From contig CACYCT010000030.1 of assembly GCA_902772965.1 (NCBI GenBank), positions 1 to 38,544 of the forward strand: a DNA stretch of 38,544 nucleotides. The letters run 5' to 3'. The notes below the pieces were generated by a model. That model was not told the origin of the DNA. It did no database searches and saw only the letters and a program-made list of their open reading frames with translations. The position numbers and the translations under genes are program-made. Of this stretch, positions 16,188 to 25,225 are shown in pieces (the stretch's first letter is position 1; every line of letters starts with the position of its first letter). This DNA comes from an uncultured Bacteroidales bacterium (GTDB lineage: Bacteria; Bacteroidota; Bacteroidia; Bacteroidales; Muribaculaceae).

Positions 16188-17969
16188 TCAGAGTATGTAT
16201 CCGAGTTCGCGCAGGCGGTCGGAGAAAGCTGGGTAGTCGGCGTTGTGGACGAGGAGTTTGTAGCCGTCGACACGCAGGATCATCCGGCTGAGTTTCGGGT
16301 CGTTGGTCAGGAGGCTGATGAACTCGTTGTTGTCGGGGCTGACCTCAAAGAGGCGGTATTGTGTGATGGAGGCCATTGTGAGTGGTTTGCAGTGTTGGCG
16401 CATTTTGTTGAAAAAGTTCTCCCATACCGTGGATAGCGGTCCGGGCAGGTTGTCGTTGAGTACGCTGATGAATTTCTCCACATCGGATGCCGATTTGCAC
16501 GCGGTCATGAAGGAGGCCTCGGTGAGCATGTATTTGTTTCCGCCGATGGGTTGTGTCAGTCTGGTTATCAGCGGCAGGAAGGGGTTATTCTCTTGGAGCG
16601 AGCGTATGATGAGTCGCTCGGAGTGCACCTCAAAGAAGTCCTGTTTATTGAATTTGGACTTGAATTCGTAATTTTTTTTGAGGTCGAAAACCCATTCTCC
16701 CAGTGGTGTGAGCCGGAATCCGATGAGCGGGCTGTAGTGTTGGCTGAGTATTGATTGCGCGGAGTTTCTCACTCTCAAGTCCACGATACCGATTGCTCCG
16801 AGCAGGAACAGACACGCGCGTGTGAAAGGCTCGGCGATTTGCTCCATCATCTGTGCGTAAGTAATTACTTGATTTGTCTGTTTGTCGCGGGGCATTGTTG
16901 GGTAGTATTTGTCGTAACGGTAAGTGATTGCGACGGGAGTGCGTTGTTTTGCGCTTGCGGCGCGCAATAGGTTGGCGATGTTGTCGGCACTGAGCCACTG
17001 CCGGGGGTAGCGTTTGAGCAGGTTGTAGATTTCAAGTATGATGTGATAGCCGGTTTCTTCGGTGTATTTGGGGTTTATTCCCTTTATGAAAGGCAAAAAG
17101 GTGGTGAAGGCGTTATTAAAGACACTGATGCTGTTTTGGATGATGTTTCCCTTGATTGTTGTGAGCGTGTCGCTTTCGTTGGCTGCGCTGCTTTTCAGAT
17201 GGATATGGAAGTTTTTCAGTATGTGGGCGATCATCAACATTCTGACGGGCATTTCGGCGGAGTTGTCATCGATGTCTGACAGTCCGATTGCGCGCAGTTG
17301 CTTGAACAGTCCTTTGGGTATGGTTCTGTTTTTTCCGAGGGCAAGTGTTCCGCTTCGCGCCATTGTGATGAGTGAGGGCATGTATAACAGTACGTCGTCC
17401 TCGAAGTTGTAGTCGGTCTGGCCGGGTTCGGCCTGTTCGGGCAGGAAGTCGGGTTTGCTGTGGACGGTTTGCCGCCTCCATATGGCGTAGAGCAGTTTGG
17501 GGTTGAGCGCGAGGCAACTGTCGGTATCATATGTCCACGCGCTCTCAAATAGCGGGAACAGGCTCCGGAGTTTTCTGTCTATGGAGTAGGTGGAGATGTG
17601 TCGGGTGTCTGATTTGATGTCATCGGGCAATTCATGGATACTTACCCACATCCGTCGCAGTGAATGTTTGATGACATACCGGTCGTTTTCGGGTATGATT
17701 TCGAGGAATCGGTTGAGGTTGTCGTCGTCGGAGAAGATGGCGGCAAAGAGTTTGGTGTATTCCGCTTTGGGTTCGGTTTTGGATGAAAGCACGCGCATCT
17801 GGATTGTTTTGCCTTTTTCATCGGTGAACTTGAAGGAGTTGCGTGACAGCGACGGATGGATATATTTCTGAAAGGCTGTTTTCAGGTTTTCTGCGGTTAA
17901 AAAGTTGCTTATGATGTCGCTGAACTCTTTTACCGCTGTTTTGTTGTAGTTCATTGAGATTGTTTTCAT
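16188..17969 (-). CDS. Uncharacterised protein coupled to a SNF2-family ATPase
   Basis: 593 aa from the ATG at 17969, which lies 8 nt after the SNF2 gene stop; the longer open frame to 18200 would overlap that gene. I do not recognise a family. There is no signal peptide or clear membrane segment, and the composition is that of a soluble, helix-rich protein. Residues about 430-445 (SPLIGFRLTPLGEWVFDL) look like the end of a winged-helix domain. The C-terminus (FEVSPDNNEFISLL, then LRVDGYKLLVHNADYPAF and LRELGYIL) loosely resembles helicase-associated XPB-type modules; this is a weak impression. Tight coupling suggests it works with the ATPase on nucleic acid. An alternative start is the ATG at 17954. 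Confidence 0.75.
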   Translation of the reverse strand: MKTISMNYNKTAVKEFSDIISNFLTAENLKTAFQKYIHPSLSRNSFKFTDEKGKTIQMRVLSSKTEPKAEYTKLFAAIFSDDDNLNRFLEIIPENDRYVIKHSLRRMWVSIHELPDDIKSDTRHISTYSIDRKLRSLFPLFESAWTYDTDSCLALNPKLLYAIWRRQTVHSKPDFLPEQAEPGQTDYNFEDDVLLYMPSLITMARSGTLALGKNRTIPKGLFKQLRAIGLSDIDDNSAEMPVRMLMIAHILKNFHIHLKSSAANESDTLTTIKGNIIQNSISVFNNAFTTFLPFIKGINPKYTEETGYHIILEIYNLLKRYPRQWLSADNIANLLRAASAKQRTPVAITYRYDKYYPTMPRDKQTNQVITYAQMMEQIAEPFTRACLFLLGAIGIVDLRVRNSAQSILSQHYSPLIGFRLTPLGEWVFDLKKNYEFKSKFNKQDFFEVHSERLIIRSLQENNPFLPLITRLTQPIGGNKYMLTEASFMTACKSASDVEKFISVLNDNLPGPLSTVWENFFNKMRQHCKPLTMASITQYRLFEVSPDNNEFISLLTNDPKLSRMILRVDGYKLLVHNADYPAFSDRLRELGYIL

Positions 17970-17977
17970 GGCGGTGT

Positions 17978-20791
17978 TCAGGATAAGATGAATTGTATGT
18001 CTTCTTCGGAGAGGTGTTTTGCGATGGAGGTGTCGTCGGTGATGACGGAGCTGAACAGGTCGGCTTTCTGCTGCTGCAGTTGCCGTATTTTCTCCTCGAT
18101 GGTGTCTTGCGTGATGATGGATAGGCTGAGCACTTTCGCTTTCTGTCCGATTCGGTGCAGCCGGTTGATGGCCTGCTCCTCGGCGGCTTTGTTCCACCAC
18201 GGCTCGAAGATGTACACGGTGTCGGCCACGGTGAGGTTGAGTCCCACGCCGCCGGTTTTGATTGTCATCAGGAGCACTTTGCAGTTTGCCTCATTCTGGA
18301 ATCGCTCGACGACCGCGCGGCGGTCGGTGGTTGAGCCGGTCATGGTAGTGTAGTCAATTCCGTTTGCGGCGAGTTGCTCCCCGACGAGTTCTATTCCTGC
18401 GATGAAGTTGAAGAAGACCACCACTTTGTGGCCTCCGGCCACGGCTTCAAGCAGGCTGTCGATGAGCGGTTGCAGTTTGGGCGAGGTGATGGTTCCGTCG
18501 GTGAGGCTTTCTGGTACGGAGGCCACGCGGCGCAATTCGCTGAGTGCCTGGAACATGACGAACTGACTTTTTTTCACGCCGTTTTCCATGATGGCGTTGT
18601 GGATCAGGTCGCTGTAGTAGGCGCGGCGTTGTTCGTAGAAGGCGGCGTGTTTCGGTTCCATTTCCACCATGAGGGTTTGCGATGTCCGCTCGGGCAGTTC
18701 GGTGAGCACGTCGCGTTTGAGCCGCCGGAGCATGAAAGGGCTGATTCTTCGCCGGAGCGCGTCCATAGTGGGTTTGTCGCCGTCGCGTTGAATGGGCAGG
18801 GCGTATCGGGTGTTGAACTCTTCGGGCGTGCCGAACATGGTCGGGTTGAGGAAGCGGAAGAGGGAGTAGAGTTCCATCAGGTTGTTCTCGATGGGAGTTC
18901 CGCTCAGTGCCAGCCGGTGTTTTCCCTTGAGCAGTGCGACGGCCTTGGAGGCTTGGGATTCGATGTTTTTGATGTTTTGTGACTCGTCGAGTATGATGTA
19001 CTCAAACTCGTGTCCGGTCCATTTCTTTATGTCGTTTCGGATGAGGGCGTAGGTGGTGAGTATGAGTTGGCTGGCGCAGGCCTGCTCCAGGTCGCGCTGG
19101 GTGCCGTAGTAGACGTAGTATTTCAGTTGGGGCGCGAATTTGTCGAGTTCGTCTTGCCAGTTGAAGAGCAGGCTTTTGGGCATGATTACGAGTGATGGCC
19201 TTTTGGCGTCGGGATAGACGCGCGAGAGCATCGTGATGGCCTGCAGTGTCTTACCGAGTCCCATGTCGTCGGCCAGGCATCCGCCAAAGCCGTGCTCATG
19301 GAGGTGGTTGAGCCATTTGACGCCTTCTTTCTGGTAGTTGCGCAGTTTGGCCTGCACGGTGTTGTATTTCATCCGGCGTGTTGCCAGGCCGTTGATTCCC
19401 TCATAGAAATCGTGCAGATTGTCGGCCATTTTTCCCTGCACGCGCTGGCCGAGCAGGGCCTCCACTTCGGGCATGTCGAAGTAGGAGATTTTCACCTGGC
19501 CGTCGCGTTTCCCGGCGTTGACAAACAGCCGCTCAAGTCGTTTGACGTATCGGTCGTCGACGATGCCGAGTGAGCCGTCGGACAGTTCGATGTAGCGTTT
19601 CTGCTTGAACTGGGTCAGGAAGTCTCGCCACGACAACTGCTCGCCGTCGAGGTCGATTTCGGCCTTGCCTTCAAGGAAGTCGATTCCGGAGGAGACGTTG
19701 AGTTTGAGTTTCGGCTCGAGGTATTTCACCTTGTACTCGCGCAACCGTTCGGCGCCGAGTATTCGGAACCGGCCTTGCAGGGTGGGGAAGACCGAGATCA
19801 GGAACGCGCTGGCGGCTTTGTGGCTCATGATGAGGGTGTTCCCGTCGCGGTACAGGTGCTGGCTGGCGGCCCGTTGCCCTCCGAGCGATTTGGTGAGGGT
19901 TTCGTCGATGGAGCTGATTTCGGCTTCCATGTCGGGCCATGCGAGTTGCCGCCGCTCGGCGGTGTGGTTGCCTATGGGTGAGATTACGCAACGGAGCGGG
20001 ATCGGTGTGTCGGGCAGGTCATAGTCGGGCAGTGTGGCGGTAAAGCTGACGTATAGCGACAGGTCGCTGTCGACACGCTCGAACCACAGCGTCGGGAACA
20101 GCGCCAGGGGCTGGGCGTTGTCGGTGATCTCAAGTCCGTTGTGGTTGAGTTGCACTCCGTTGACCCACGAGTAGAATATCGTGAGGAATTGGAAGAGTTG
20201 GTCTTCGGGCAGGGCGATTTCGAACGAGCGCAAGTCGGCGAAGGCCGGCCCCACCGAAGCCACGCGCAGTATCCTGTCGCCGCACATCACGCAGTCGTCG
20301 CTGAGCATGGTCCACGGCTTTTGCTCCGAACCGGGCAAGTCCAGACGCGCCTGCAGTGTCTTGTCCGACAGGGTGTCGAAACAGAGTTGGATCCGGTGCG
20401 GCTCGTTGTCCTGTTTGAGGGGGGTCATGGCCACGTTCACCAGGTTGGGGCACGAGAGCAGCAGCGGCAGCAGGTAGGGATACCGGTAGAGCGACACACG
20501 CCGGCCGGCGTTGTCCCAGCGCACGTTGAACCGCTGCGATTCGATGACGTTGCGGTAGGAGTTGAGCGCGACCTGCTCGGCCATCGACATGGTCAGCAAT
20601 TCGTCGGTGTCAACCGGGTTGCCTTTCTCGTCAACCACATCCACGCAGGGCGCTCCGTCGAGCACGGCGATGCGGAACAGAAACGCCGTTGCCTTGCCGA
20701 CTGCCGCCGGTTGCGTGCCGGAGACACCCGACCGCGCCGAGAGGCGGCTGATCAATCCGTTGAGGGAGTTATGATTATCTTGCATTGCCAT
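17978..20791 (-). CDS. SNF2/Rad54-family DEAD-like ATPase (helicase superfamily 2)
   Basis: 937 aa from the ATG at 20791, the first start after a perfect -7 box; the open frame to 21064 crosses that promoter and the divergent gene. About 480 N-terminal residues have no domain I recognise. Then come the SF2 motifs: I GGCLADDMGLGKTLQAI (near 508), Ia LVIMPKSLLFNWQDEL, II YIILDESQNIKN (near 602), III LALSGTPIENNLMELYSLF, V MTIKTGGVGLNLTVAD, and VI QAINRLHRIGQ (near 877). The family uses ATP to translocate on duplex DNA and remodel protein-DNA complexes. No SWIM zinc finger is seen. It is the first gene of a two-gene minus-strand unit. The exact role is unknown. Confidence 0.92.
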   Translation of the reverse strand: MAMQDNHNSLNGLISRLSARSGVSGTQPAAVGKATAFLFRIAVLDGAPCVDVVDEKGNPVDTDELLTMSMAEQVALNSYRNVIESQRFNVRWDNAGRRVSLYRYPYLLPLLLSCPNLVNVAMTPLKQDNEPHRIQLCFDTLSDKTLQARLDLPGSEQKPWTMLSDDCVMCGDRILRVASVGPAFADLRSFEIALPEDQLFQFLTIFYSWVNGVQLNHNGLEITDNAQPLALFPTLWFERVDSDLSLYVSFTATLPDYDLPDTPIPLRCVISPIGNHTAERRQLAWPDMEAEISSIDETLTKSLGGQRAASQHLYRDGNTLIMSHKAASAFLISVFPTLQGRFRILGAERLREYKVKYLEPKLKLNVSSGIDFLEGKAEIDLDGEQLSWRDFLTQFKQKRYIELSDGSLGIVDDRYVKRLERLFVNAGKRDGQVKISYFDMPEVEALLGQRVQGKMADNLHDFYEGINGLATRRMKYNTVQAKLRNYQKEGVKWLNHLHEHGFGGCLADDMGLGKTLQAITMLSRVYPDAKRPSLVIMPKSLLFNWQDELDKFAPQLKYYVYYGTQRDLEQACASQLILTTYALIRNDIKKWTGHEFEYIILDESQNIKNIESQASKAVALLKGKHRLALSGTPIENNLMELYSLFRFLNPTMFGTPEEFNTRYALPIQRDGDKPTMDALRRRISPFMLRRLKRDVLTELPERTSQTLMVEMEPKHAAFYEQRRAYYSDLIHNAIMENGVKKSQFVMFQALSELRRVASVPESLTDGTITSPKLQPLIDSLLEAVAGGHKVVVFFNFIAGIELVGEQLAANGIDYTTMTGSTTDRRAVVERFQNEANCKVLLMTIKTGGVGLNLTVADTVYIFEPWWNKAAEEQAINRLHRIGQKAKVLSLSIITQDTIEEKIRQLQQQKADLFSSVITDDTSIAKHLSEEDIQFILS

Positions 20792-20811
20792 AGGTCTATG
20801 GGTAATTAAAT

Positions 20812-20863
20812 GCAAATTTACGAAAAACCGGCTTGTTGGAACGATATTTTTCCGTAAATTTGC
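20812..20863. promoter_or_regulatory. Divergent promoters for the SNF2 gene (minus) and GH53 gene (plus)
   Basis: GCAAATTTACG (20812-20822) and CGTAAATTTGC (20853-20863) are perfect 11-bp reverse complements. Each contains TAAATTTG, an exact TAnnTTTG box, pointing outward: 20820-20813 on minus and 20855-20862 on plus. For the plus promoter TTG at 20833-20835 gives 19-nt spacing. The two -33 regions overlap, so the promoters may compete. Confidence 0.7.
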
Positions 20864-20881
20864 GCTCGCTAATCCAAACAG

Positions 20882-22186
20882 ATGAAAATGAAAAAATACG
20901 CTCTCCTGCTTATAATGCTCGCCACAACGATTGGCGCGTTCGCCGCGCGTGAGGTGGGTGGCGACATCTCCCTGCTGTCCCGTTATGAGGCCAACGGCGC
21001 ACGGTACCTCAACCAGAACGGAGGTCTTGTTTCGGGCGACAAACTGCTTTACCTGAAAGAACAAGGATGGTCATCGATGCGCGTCCGCCTGTTTGTTGAC
21101 CCGTCGAAGGCCAGCAACGCCGACAAGGGCCAAGGCGTGTGTCAAGACTTGCCCTACGTGATCGCGCTTGGCAAGCGCATCAAACAAGCCGGGCTGACGT
21201 TCATGCTCGACTTCCACTACTCCGACTCGTGGGCCGACCCCGTGAAGCAGTTCACCCCGGCCGCGTGGGTGGGTTTGAACGACGAGCAGCTGTATCAGAA
21301 AATCTATGACTACACGCGCGACTGCCTCGAGCAACTCGTCGCCGCCGGAGCCACGCCCGATTACATCCAAACCGGAAACGAAATCTCCTACGGCATGCTC
21401 TGGGGACCCGAGGGCGGAACGCTGCTCAAGTGCTATACTTCCAACAACGCCAACTGGGCCCGCTTCACCACCCTGCTGGCCAACGCTGGACGCGCATGCC
21501 GCGAAGTGTGCCCCAAAGCCAAGATCGTGATCCACACCGAGCGCGTGCCAAACATCGGGGTGCTCACCGCTTTTTACGACCGGATGAACGCCGCCAGCCT
21601 TGACTACGACATCATCGGACTGAGTTACTATCCCTACTTCCACCGCCAACTCAGCCAACTCCAATCGGCACTGGCCCAACTGCAAACAAAGTATCCCGAC
21701 AAGAAGGTGATGATTGTCGAAACCGGATACTATCACGCCTACCAACCCGATAACGTGACATTTGACTACTCCGCCACCTATCCCATCACCCCCGCCGGAC
21801 AACTCGCCTTTACACAAGACATGGTCAAGGCCGTGAAGGCGTACAAGAACGTGATCGGCATCTACTGGTGGTGGCCCGAGGCGAACGAGTACGGGCTGAA
21901 CTGGAGCACCAAGCGCGTGACCGACGCGTGGTATAACGCCGGACTGTGGGACAACTCCACCGGACGCGCCATGCCCGCCCTGTACGCGCTGAAAGACTAC
22001 CTGCCCGCCACCGGAGACATCAACGACGACACAACCGTCGACATCACCGACCTGAACCTGCTCATCAACCAGCTGCTCGCCATCGACGACCCATACAACT
22101 TCCCCGGCAGCGGCGACATGAACCGCGACGGAAAAATCGACATCACCGACCTGAACCTGCTCATCAACCAAATCCTCGGACAATAA
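20882..22186 (+). CDS. GH53 arabinogalactan endo-beta-1,4-galactanase with C-terminal dockerin-like domain
   Basis: Hydrolyses beta-1,4-galactan side chains of pectin. 434 aa: signal peptide (MKMKKYALLLIMLATTIGAF-AA); then a TIM barrel of glycoside hydrolase family 53 with RYEANGARYLNQNG, LKEQGWSSMRVRLFVDPS, MLDFHYSDSWADPVKQ, the acid/base Glu167 in YIQTGNEISYGMLWGPEGG, and the nucleophile Glu280 in KVMIVETGYYHAY; and at about 377-434 two dockerin-like Ca-binding repeats (GDINDDTTVDITDLNLLIN, then GDMNRDGKIDITDLNLLIN). The tail matches that of the protein at the window's left edge. It stands alone, without SusC/SusD genes, unlike a usual polysaccharide utilisation locus. The carbonic anhydrase gene follows after 4 nt. 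Confidence 0.93.
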   Translation: MKMKKYALLLIMLATTIGAFAAREVGGDISLLSRYEANGARYLNQNGGLVSGDKLLYLKEQGWSSMRVRLFVDPSKASNADKGQGVCQDLPYVIALGKRIKQAGLTFMLDFHYSDSWADPVKQFTPAAWVGLNDEQLYQKIYDYTRDCLEQLVAAGATPDYIQTGNEISYGMLWGPEGGTLLKCYTSNNANWARFTTLLANAGRACREVCPKAKIVIHTERVPNIGVLTAFYDRMNAASLDYDIIGLSYYPYFHRQLSQLQSALAQLQTKYPDKKVMIVETGYYHAYQPDNVTFDYSATYPITPAGQLAFTQDMVKAVKAYKNVIGIYWWWPEANEYGLNWSTKRVTDAWYNAGLWDNSTGRAMPALYALKDYLPATGDINDDTTVDITDLNLLINQLLAIDDPYNFPGSGDMNRDGKIDITDLNLLINQILGQ

Positions 22187-22190
22187 CAAG

Positions 22191-22772
22191 ATGATTGACA
22201 GTGTTCTCGAGTTCAACAAGCAATTTGTTGAACAGCAAGGGTATCTCCCGTACCAAACCGACAAGTATCCCGACAAGCGCCTTGCCGTGCTCGCCTGCAT
22301 GGACACGCGGCTGACCCACCTGTTGCCCGCCGCGCTCGGACTGCGCAACGGCGACGCCAAAATCATCAAAAACGCCGGCGCGCTCATCCTCGACCCCTAC
22401 GACTCGGCCATGCGGAGCCTGATTGTGGCCATTTATGAACTGGGCGTGGAGGAAATCATGGTGGTGGCGCACACCGAGTGCGGCGCGTGCCATATGAACT
22501 TTGACCATTTCCGGCATCAGATGCTTGAGCGCGGAGTGACCGGGCAGACGCTCGACACGATTATCCACTCCGGCATCGACCTTCATCACTGGCTGGAAGG
22601 CTTCCACGACACGACCGACAGCGTGCGGCAGACCGTGGACGTCATTCGGCGGCATCCGTTGCTGCCCCGCGATGTGGCTGTCCGCGGCTTCATTATCGAC
22701 ACCCACACTGGCGCGCTGACCGAGGTTGGAGTTCCACAGAACATGGAAGAAATAGAGAATCCGGAATTGTAG
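22191..22772 (+). CDS. Beta-class carbonic anhydrase
   Basis: Zinc enzyme that interconverts CO2 and bicarbonate in the cytoplasm. 193 aa, the size of the short Cab-type beta class. The zinc ligands are visible as Cys36 (with Asp38-Arg40 in LACMDTRLTH) and His94/Cys97 (VVAHTECGAC). KIIKNAGALILDPYDSAMRS is the conserved core following the first ligand. The start is 4 nt after the GH53 stop, so both are on one transcript from the 20855 promoter even though the functions look unrelated. A strong hairpin follows. Confidence 0.92.
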   Translation: MIDSVLEFNKQFVEQQGYLPYQTDKYPDKRLAVLACMDTRLTHLLPAALGLRNGDAKIIKNAGALILDPYDSAMRSLIVAIYELGVEEIMVVAHTECGACHMNFDHFRHQMLERGVTGQTLDTIIHSGIDLHHWLEGFHDTTDSVRQTVDVIRRHPLLPRDVAVRGFIIDTHTGALTEVGVPQNMEEIENPEL

Positions 22773-22797
22773 TTTCATCTCTTTTTCGGCTGAAAGT

Positions 22798-22833
22798 CAG
22801 CGTCCGCGCTCGGATTACCGGGCGCGGACGCTG
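22798..22833. terminator. Bidirectional terminator between carbonic anhydrase and ppiD-like gene
   Basis: CAGCGTCCGCGC (22798-22809) and GCGCGGACGCTG (22822-22833) are a perfect 12-bp stem with a 12-nt loop. It lies between two convergent genes and can serve both. No long U-run follows in either direction. Confidence 0.75.
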
Positions 22834-22873
22834 TTGTATGATTGGAGCCGTTAAGGCGTTTTGGCGTTGTTGA

Positions 22874-24961
22874 TCAGAAGAACTGGATCAGCGAGCGTGT
22901 CACCTTGGTTGCTTTGCCGAGCAGGGCGGCGATGCCTTGCTGGCTGGCGGTGATGCCGGCGCCGCGTGTTTGGGCGTAGCGCTGACGGAGTTCGTCGTCG
23001 GTGGGTTTGCGTTGGTCGCTCTCGCGCTTGACAACGGTGAAGGCGTATACGCCCGAGTTGCCTTTGAACGGGCCGACCATGGTGTTTTCCTTAGCGGCGG
23101 CCACGCGGCCGATCATGGCGGGTTCCATACCGATTTTGCCGATCATGTCCTGACTGAAGTTCACTTGTGCCGAGTCGACTTGTGTTCCCATCAGTTGGGC
23201 GAGTGAGGCGAGGTCTTTGGCTTTTCCCTCGTATTGTTTGAGCAGCGCTTCGGCTTTCTTGTTGTTGCGCACGCGGGCGGTGAGTTCCTCTTCCACGCCG
23301 GGAGCGTCATAGGGCAGGTATCCGGCGTCGAACACCTCGTTGAGGTCAACGGCGAGCAGGATGTCTTTGTTGTCGGTGAAGATGGGCGATACGGTGTTCT
23401 TCTTGGCTTCGAAGGCCCATTTGATGGCTTTGCGGCTGTCGCGGATGCCTTGTCCGGTATAGGGGTTGGCTCCGAGTTGCGGTGTGCGTGCGGTGATCAT
23501 CTCGTTGATGGCCTGGTATCCGGCTGCGGCTGCGTTCTTGTCGAAGTCAAATGCGGTTTTGTTCTTGTTCAGGAAGTCTTGCAGTTTGTTGCGCAGGCCG
23601 TCGATGGTCGCTTGCGAGGCGTAGGCCTCGTAGGTGACGGTGGCGAGGGTGTAGAAGGTTTTGGGCGCTTTCTTCTCGAGCACTTTGATGAATTGGGCGC
23701 CTTGGTCGGTGGTCATCATGGCGAAGTAGCCTTCGGGTGCGTTGGCGAACTTGGCCTTGATGGAGTCGGGTGCGCTGGCGATCTGGTTCCATACGCCTTC
23801 GTCCTGGCCTTGCGCGTTCTTGACGGTCTTGGTCACTTCGGCCACGGTCTTGCCCGCTTTGAGCATATTCAGGACGGAGTCTTGTGTTTTCTTGTCGCCT
23901 TGAACGACGCAGAAGCTGAATTGGACGCTGTCGAGCGAGACCATCTTGTTGATCAGTTTGTACATGGTGTACTTGTTTCCGGGCACGGAGTCGCGCTTGG
24001 TGGCTCCGATGGCGGCTGCGCTTACGAAGGAGCGCACGTTGGCCTGGGTGAACTTGTCGAGTGTGTTCATCGCGGTGTCGACCTGAACGGTTCCGAGCAC
24101 GCGTACGGAGTCGATTCCGGTGCCTTTCTGCAGGGCTGCCCATGCGCGGTTGGCCACTTTGTCGGCGGCTGCGATGTCGGCCTGCGAGGGGGTGATGTTG
24201 ACGGCGATATAGTGGATCTGGCGGGTTTCCTCATCGATGTTGAAGCGTTTCTTGTTTTTGTTCCACTCGGCTTGCAGTTCTTCTTTGCTTACGGGGAACT
24301 TGTCGTCTTCGAGCGAGGAGAAGTCTTTCTTGACGTAGGTGATGTATGAGGTTGTGGCTTCTTCCTCGGCCATTTGCGCGAGGTCGAGTTTGTTGGCTTG
24401 CAGACTGCCGGCCACGAGCGATTGCAGTTTGGCGAACTTGATTTGCTGAACGAGGTTGTCTTTCAGTTTGTTCCATTCTTGCTGCAGTTCAACCACCTGT
24501 TCTGCCTGAACGCCCTGCGAGGCGGGGTTCTGGAGGAACTCGTGGAGTTGCGCCGGGGTTTCAAATCCCACTTGCTGCGCCATTTGCATTGCCGCGGGAG
24601 CGGGGCGCTTGCCGATCATGAACTCGCTGATTTCGTTGTCGGTCACGTCAATGCCCACTTTGTCGTACTCGTTTTGGAGCAGTTTCTCGTTAATCATTGT
24701 TTCGAGCACTTGTTGCTGGCGCACGGCGGGGTCGATCTGGTCGCTGTTAGGATTGTTCTGATCGGCAGCGGCTTCTTGCTCGACACGGCGCTGGAGGGCC
24801 ATGTAGTCGATTTTCTCGTTTCCGACTTTTGCGGCGGTGCTGTTACCGCCCATACGTCCGATAGCCTCGATACCCACTTCAATGATGAAAGCGAGCAGAG
24901 CGCCACCAATCACCACGGCAAGAATCTTTTTCTGTTGCCGGATTTTCTCTAATGTTGCCAT
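22874..24961 (-). CDS. PpiD/SurA-like periplasmic peptidyl-prolyl isomerase/chaperone
   Basis: Membrane-anchored foldase for outer-membrane and periplasmic proteins. 695 aa: N-terminal cytoplasmic segment MATLEKIRQQKKILA; one helix (VVIGGALLAFIIEVGIEAIG, residues 16-36); a SurA_N-like domain from about 45 (KVGNEKIDYMALQRRVEQ) with QVLETMINEKLLQNEYDKVG; a long helical arm; and a diverged PPIC-type region around 340-430 containing DEGVWNQI and GYFAMMTTDQGAQFIKVLEK. The core is diverged and isomerase activity is uncertain; chaperone function is the safer call. It is a single-gene unit with its own promoter. Confidence 0.85.
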   Translation of the reverse strand: MATLEKIRQQKKILAVVIGGALLAFIIEVGIEAIGRMGGNSTAAKVGNEKIDYMALQRRVEQEAAADQNNPNSDQIDPAVRQQQVLETMINEKLLQNEYDKVGIDVTDNEISEFMIGKRPAPAAMQMAQQVGFETPAQLHEFLQNPASQGVQAEQVVELQQEWNKLKDNLVQQIKFAKLQSLVAGSLQANKLDLAQMAEEEATTSYITYVKKDFSSLEDDKFPVSKEELQAEWNKNKKRFNIDEETRQIHYIAVNITPSQADIAAADKVANRAWAALQKGTGIDSVRVLGTVQVDTAMNTLDKFTQANVRSFVSAAAIGATKRDSVPGNKYTMYKLINKMVSLDSVQFSFCVVQGDKKTQDSVLNMLKAGKTVAEVTKTVKNAQGQDEGVWNQIASAPDSIKAKFANAPEGYFAMMTTDQGAQFIKVLEKKAPKTFYTLATVTYEAYASQATIDGLRNKLQDFLNKNKTAFDFDKNAAAAGYQAINEMITARTPQLGANPYTGQGIRDSRKAIKWAFEAKKNTVSPIFTDNKDILLAVDLNEVFDAGYLPYDAPGVEEELTARVRNNKKAEALLKQYEGKAKDLASLAQLMGTQVDSAQVNFSQDMIGKIGMEPAMIGRVAAAKENTMVGPFKGNSGVYAFTVVKRESDQRKPTDDELRQRYAQTRGAGITASQQGIAALLGKATKVTRSLIQFF

Positions 24962-25020
24962 TTCTTTTCTTTATGTGTTTTATTTATTTTCGGTTTGGGC
25001 TTATTTCACAAATAAGCACG

Positions 25021-25050
25021 CAAAGGTAAGCAAATTTTGTGGATGGGCAA
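25021..25050 (-). promoter_or_regulatory. Promoter of the ppiD-like gene
   Basis: On the minus strand TACCTTTG (25028-25021) is an exact -7 box and TTG (25050-25048) lies 19 nt upstream. The leader is about 55 nt. Confidence 0.8.
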
Positions 25051-25155
25051 AAATTAAGTTGTTTTTTGCGTGTTTTTGTGCGCAAACGCGGGAGGAAATT
25101 CAGTGTGTCTGTCCATAGGTCGGCCCATGCGGCCGATGGTGAAGATACAAAGCAG

Positions 25156-25193
25156 ACGTGCCAATGGGGGATTCTCACCACCGGTTGGCACGT
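25156..25193. terminator. Hairpin in the spacer downstream of the T9SS remnant
   Basis: ACGTGCCAA (25156-25164) and TTGGCACGT (25185-25193) are perfect 9-bp complements around a 20-nt loop, located downstream of the minus-strand remnant at 25255-25635. Probably a terminator or its relic. Confidence 0.45.
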
Positions 25194-25225
25194 GTTTTGA
25201 TTTTATGGAGGGTTCCAAAAAGTCA

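Noticed and set aside
20792..21064. N-terminal extension of the SNF2 protein to 21064
   Set aside because: It crosses the divergent promoters and the start of the GH53 gene and has no protein-like sequence.
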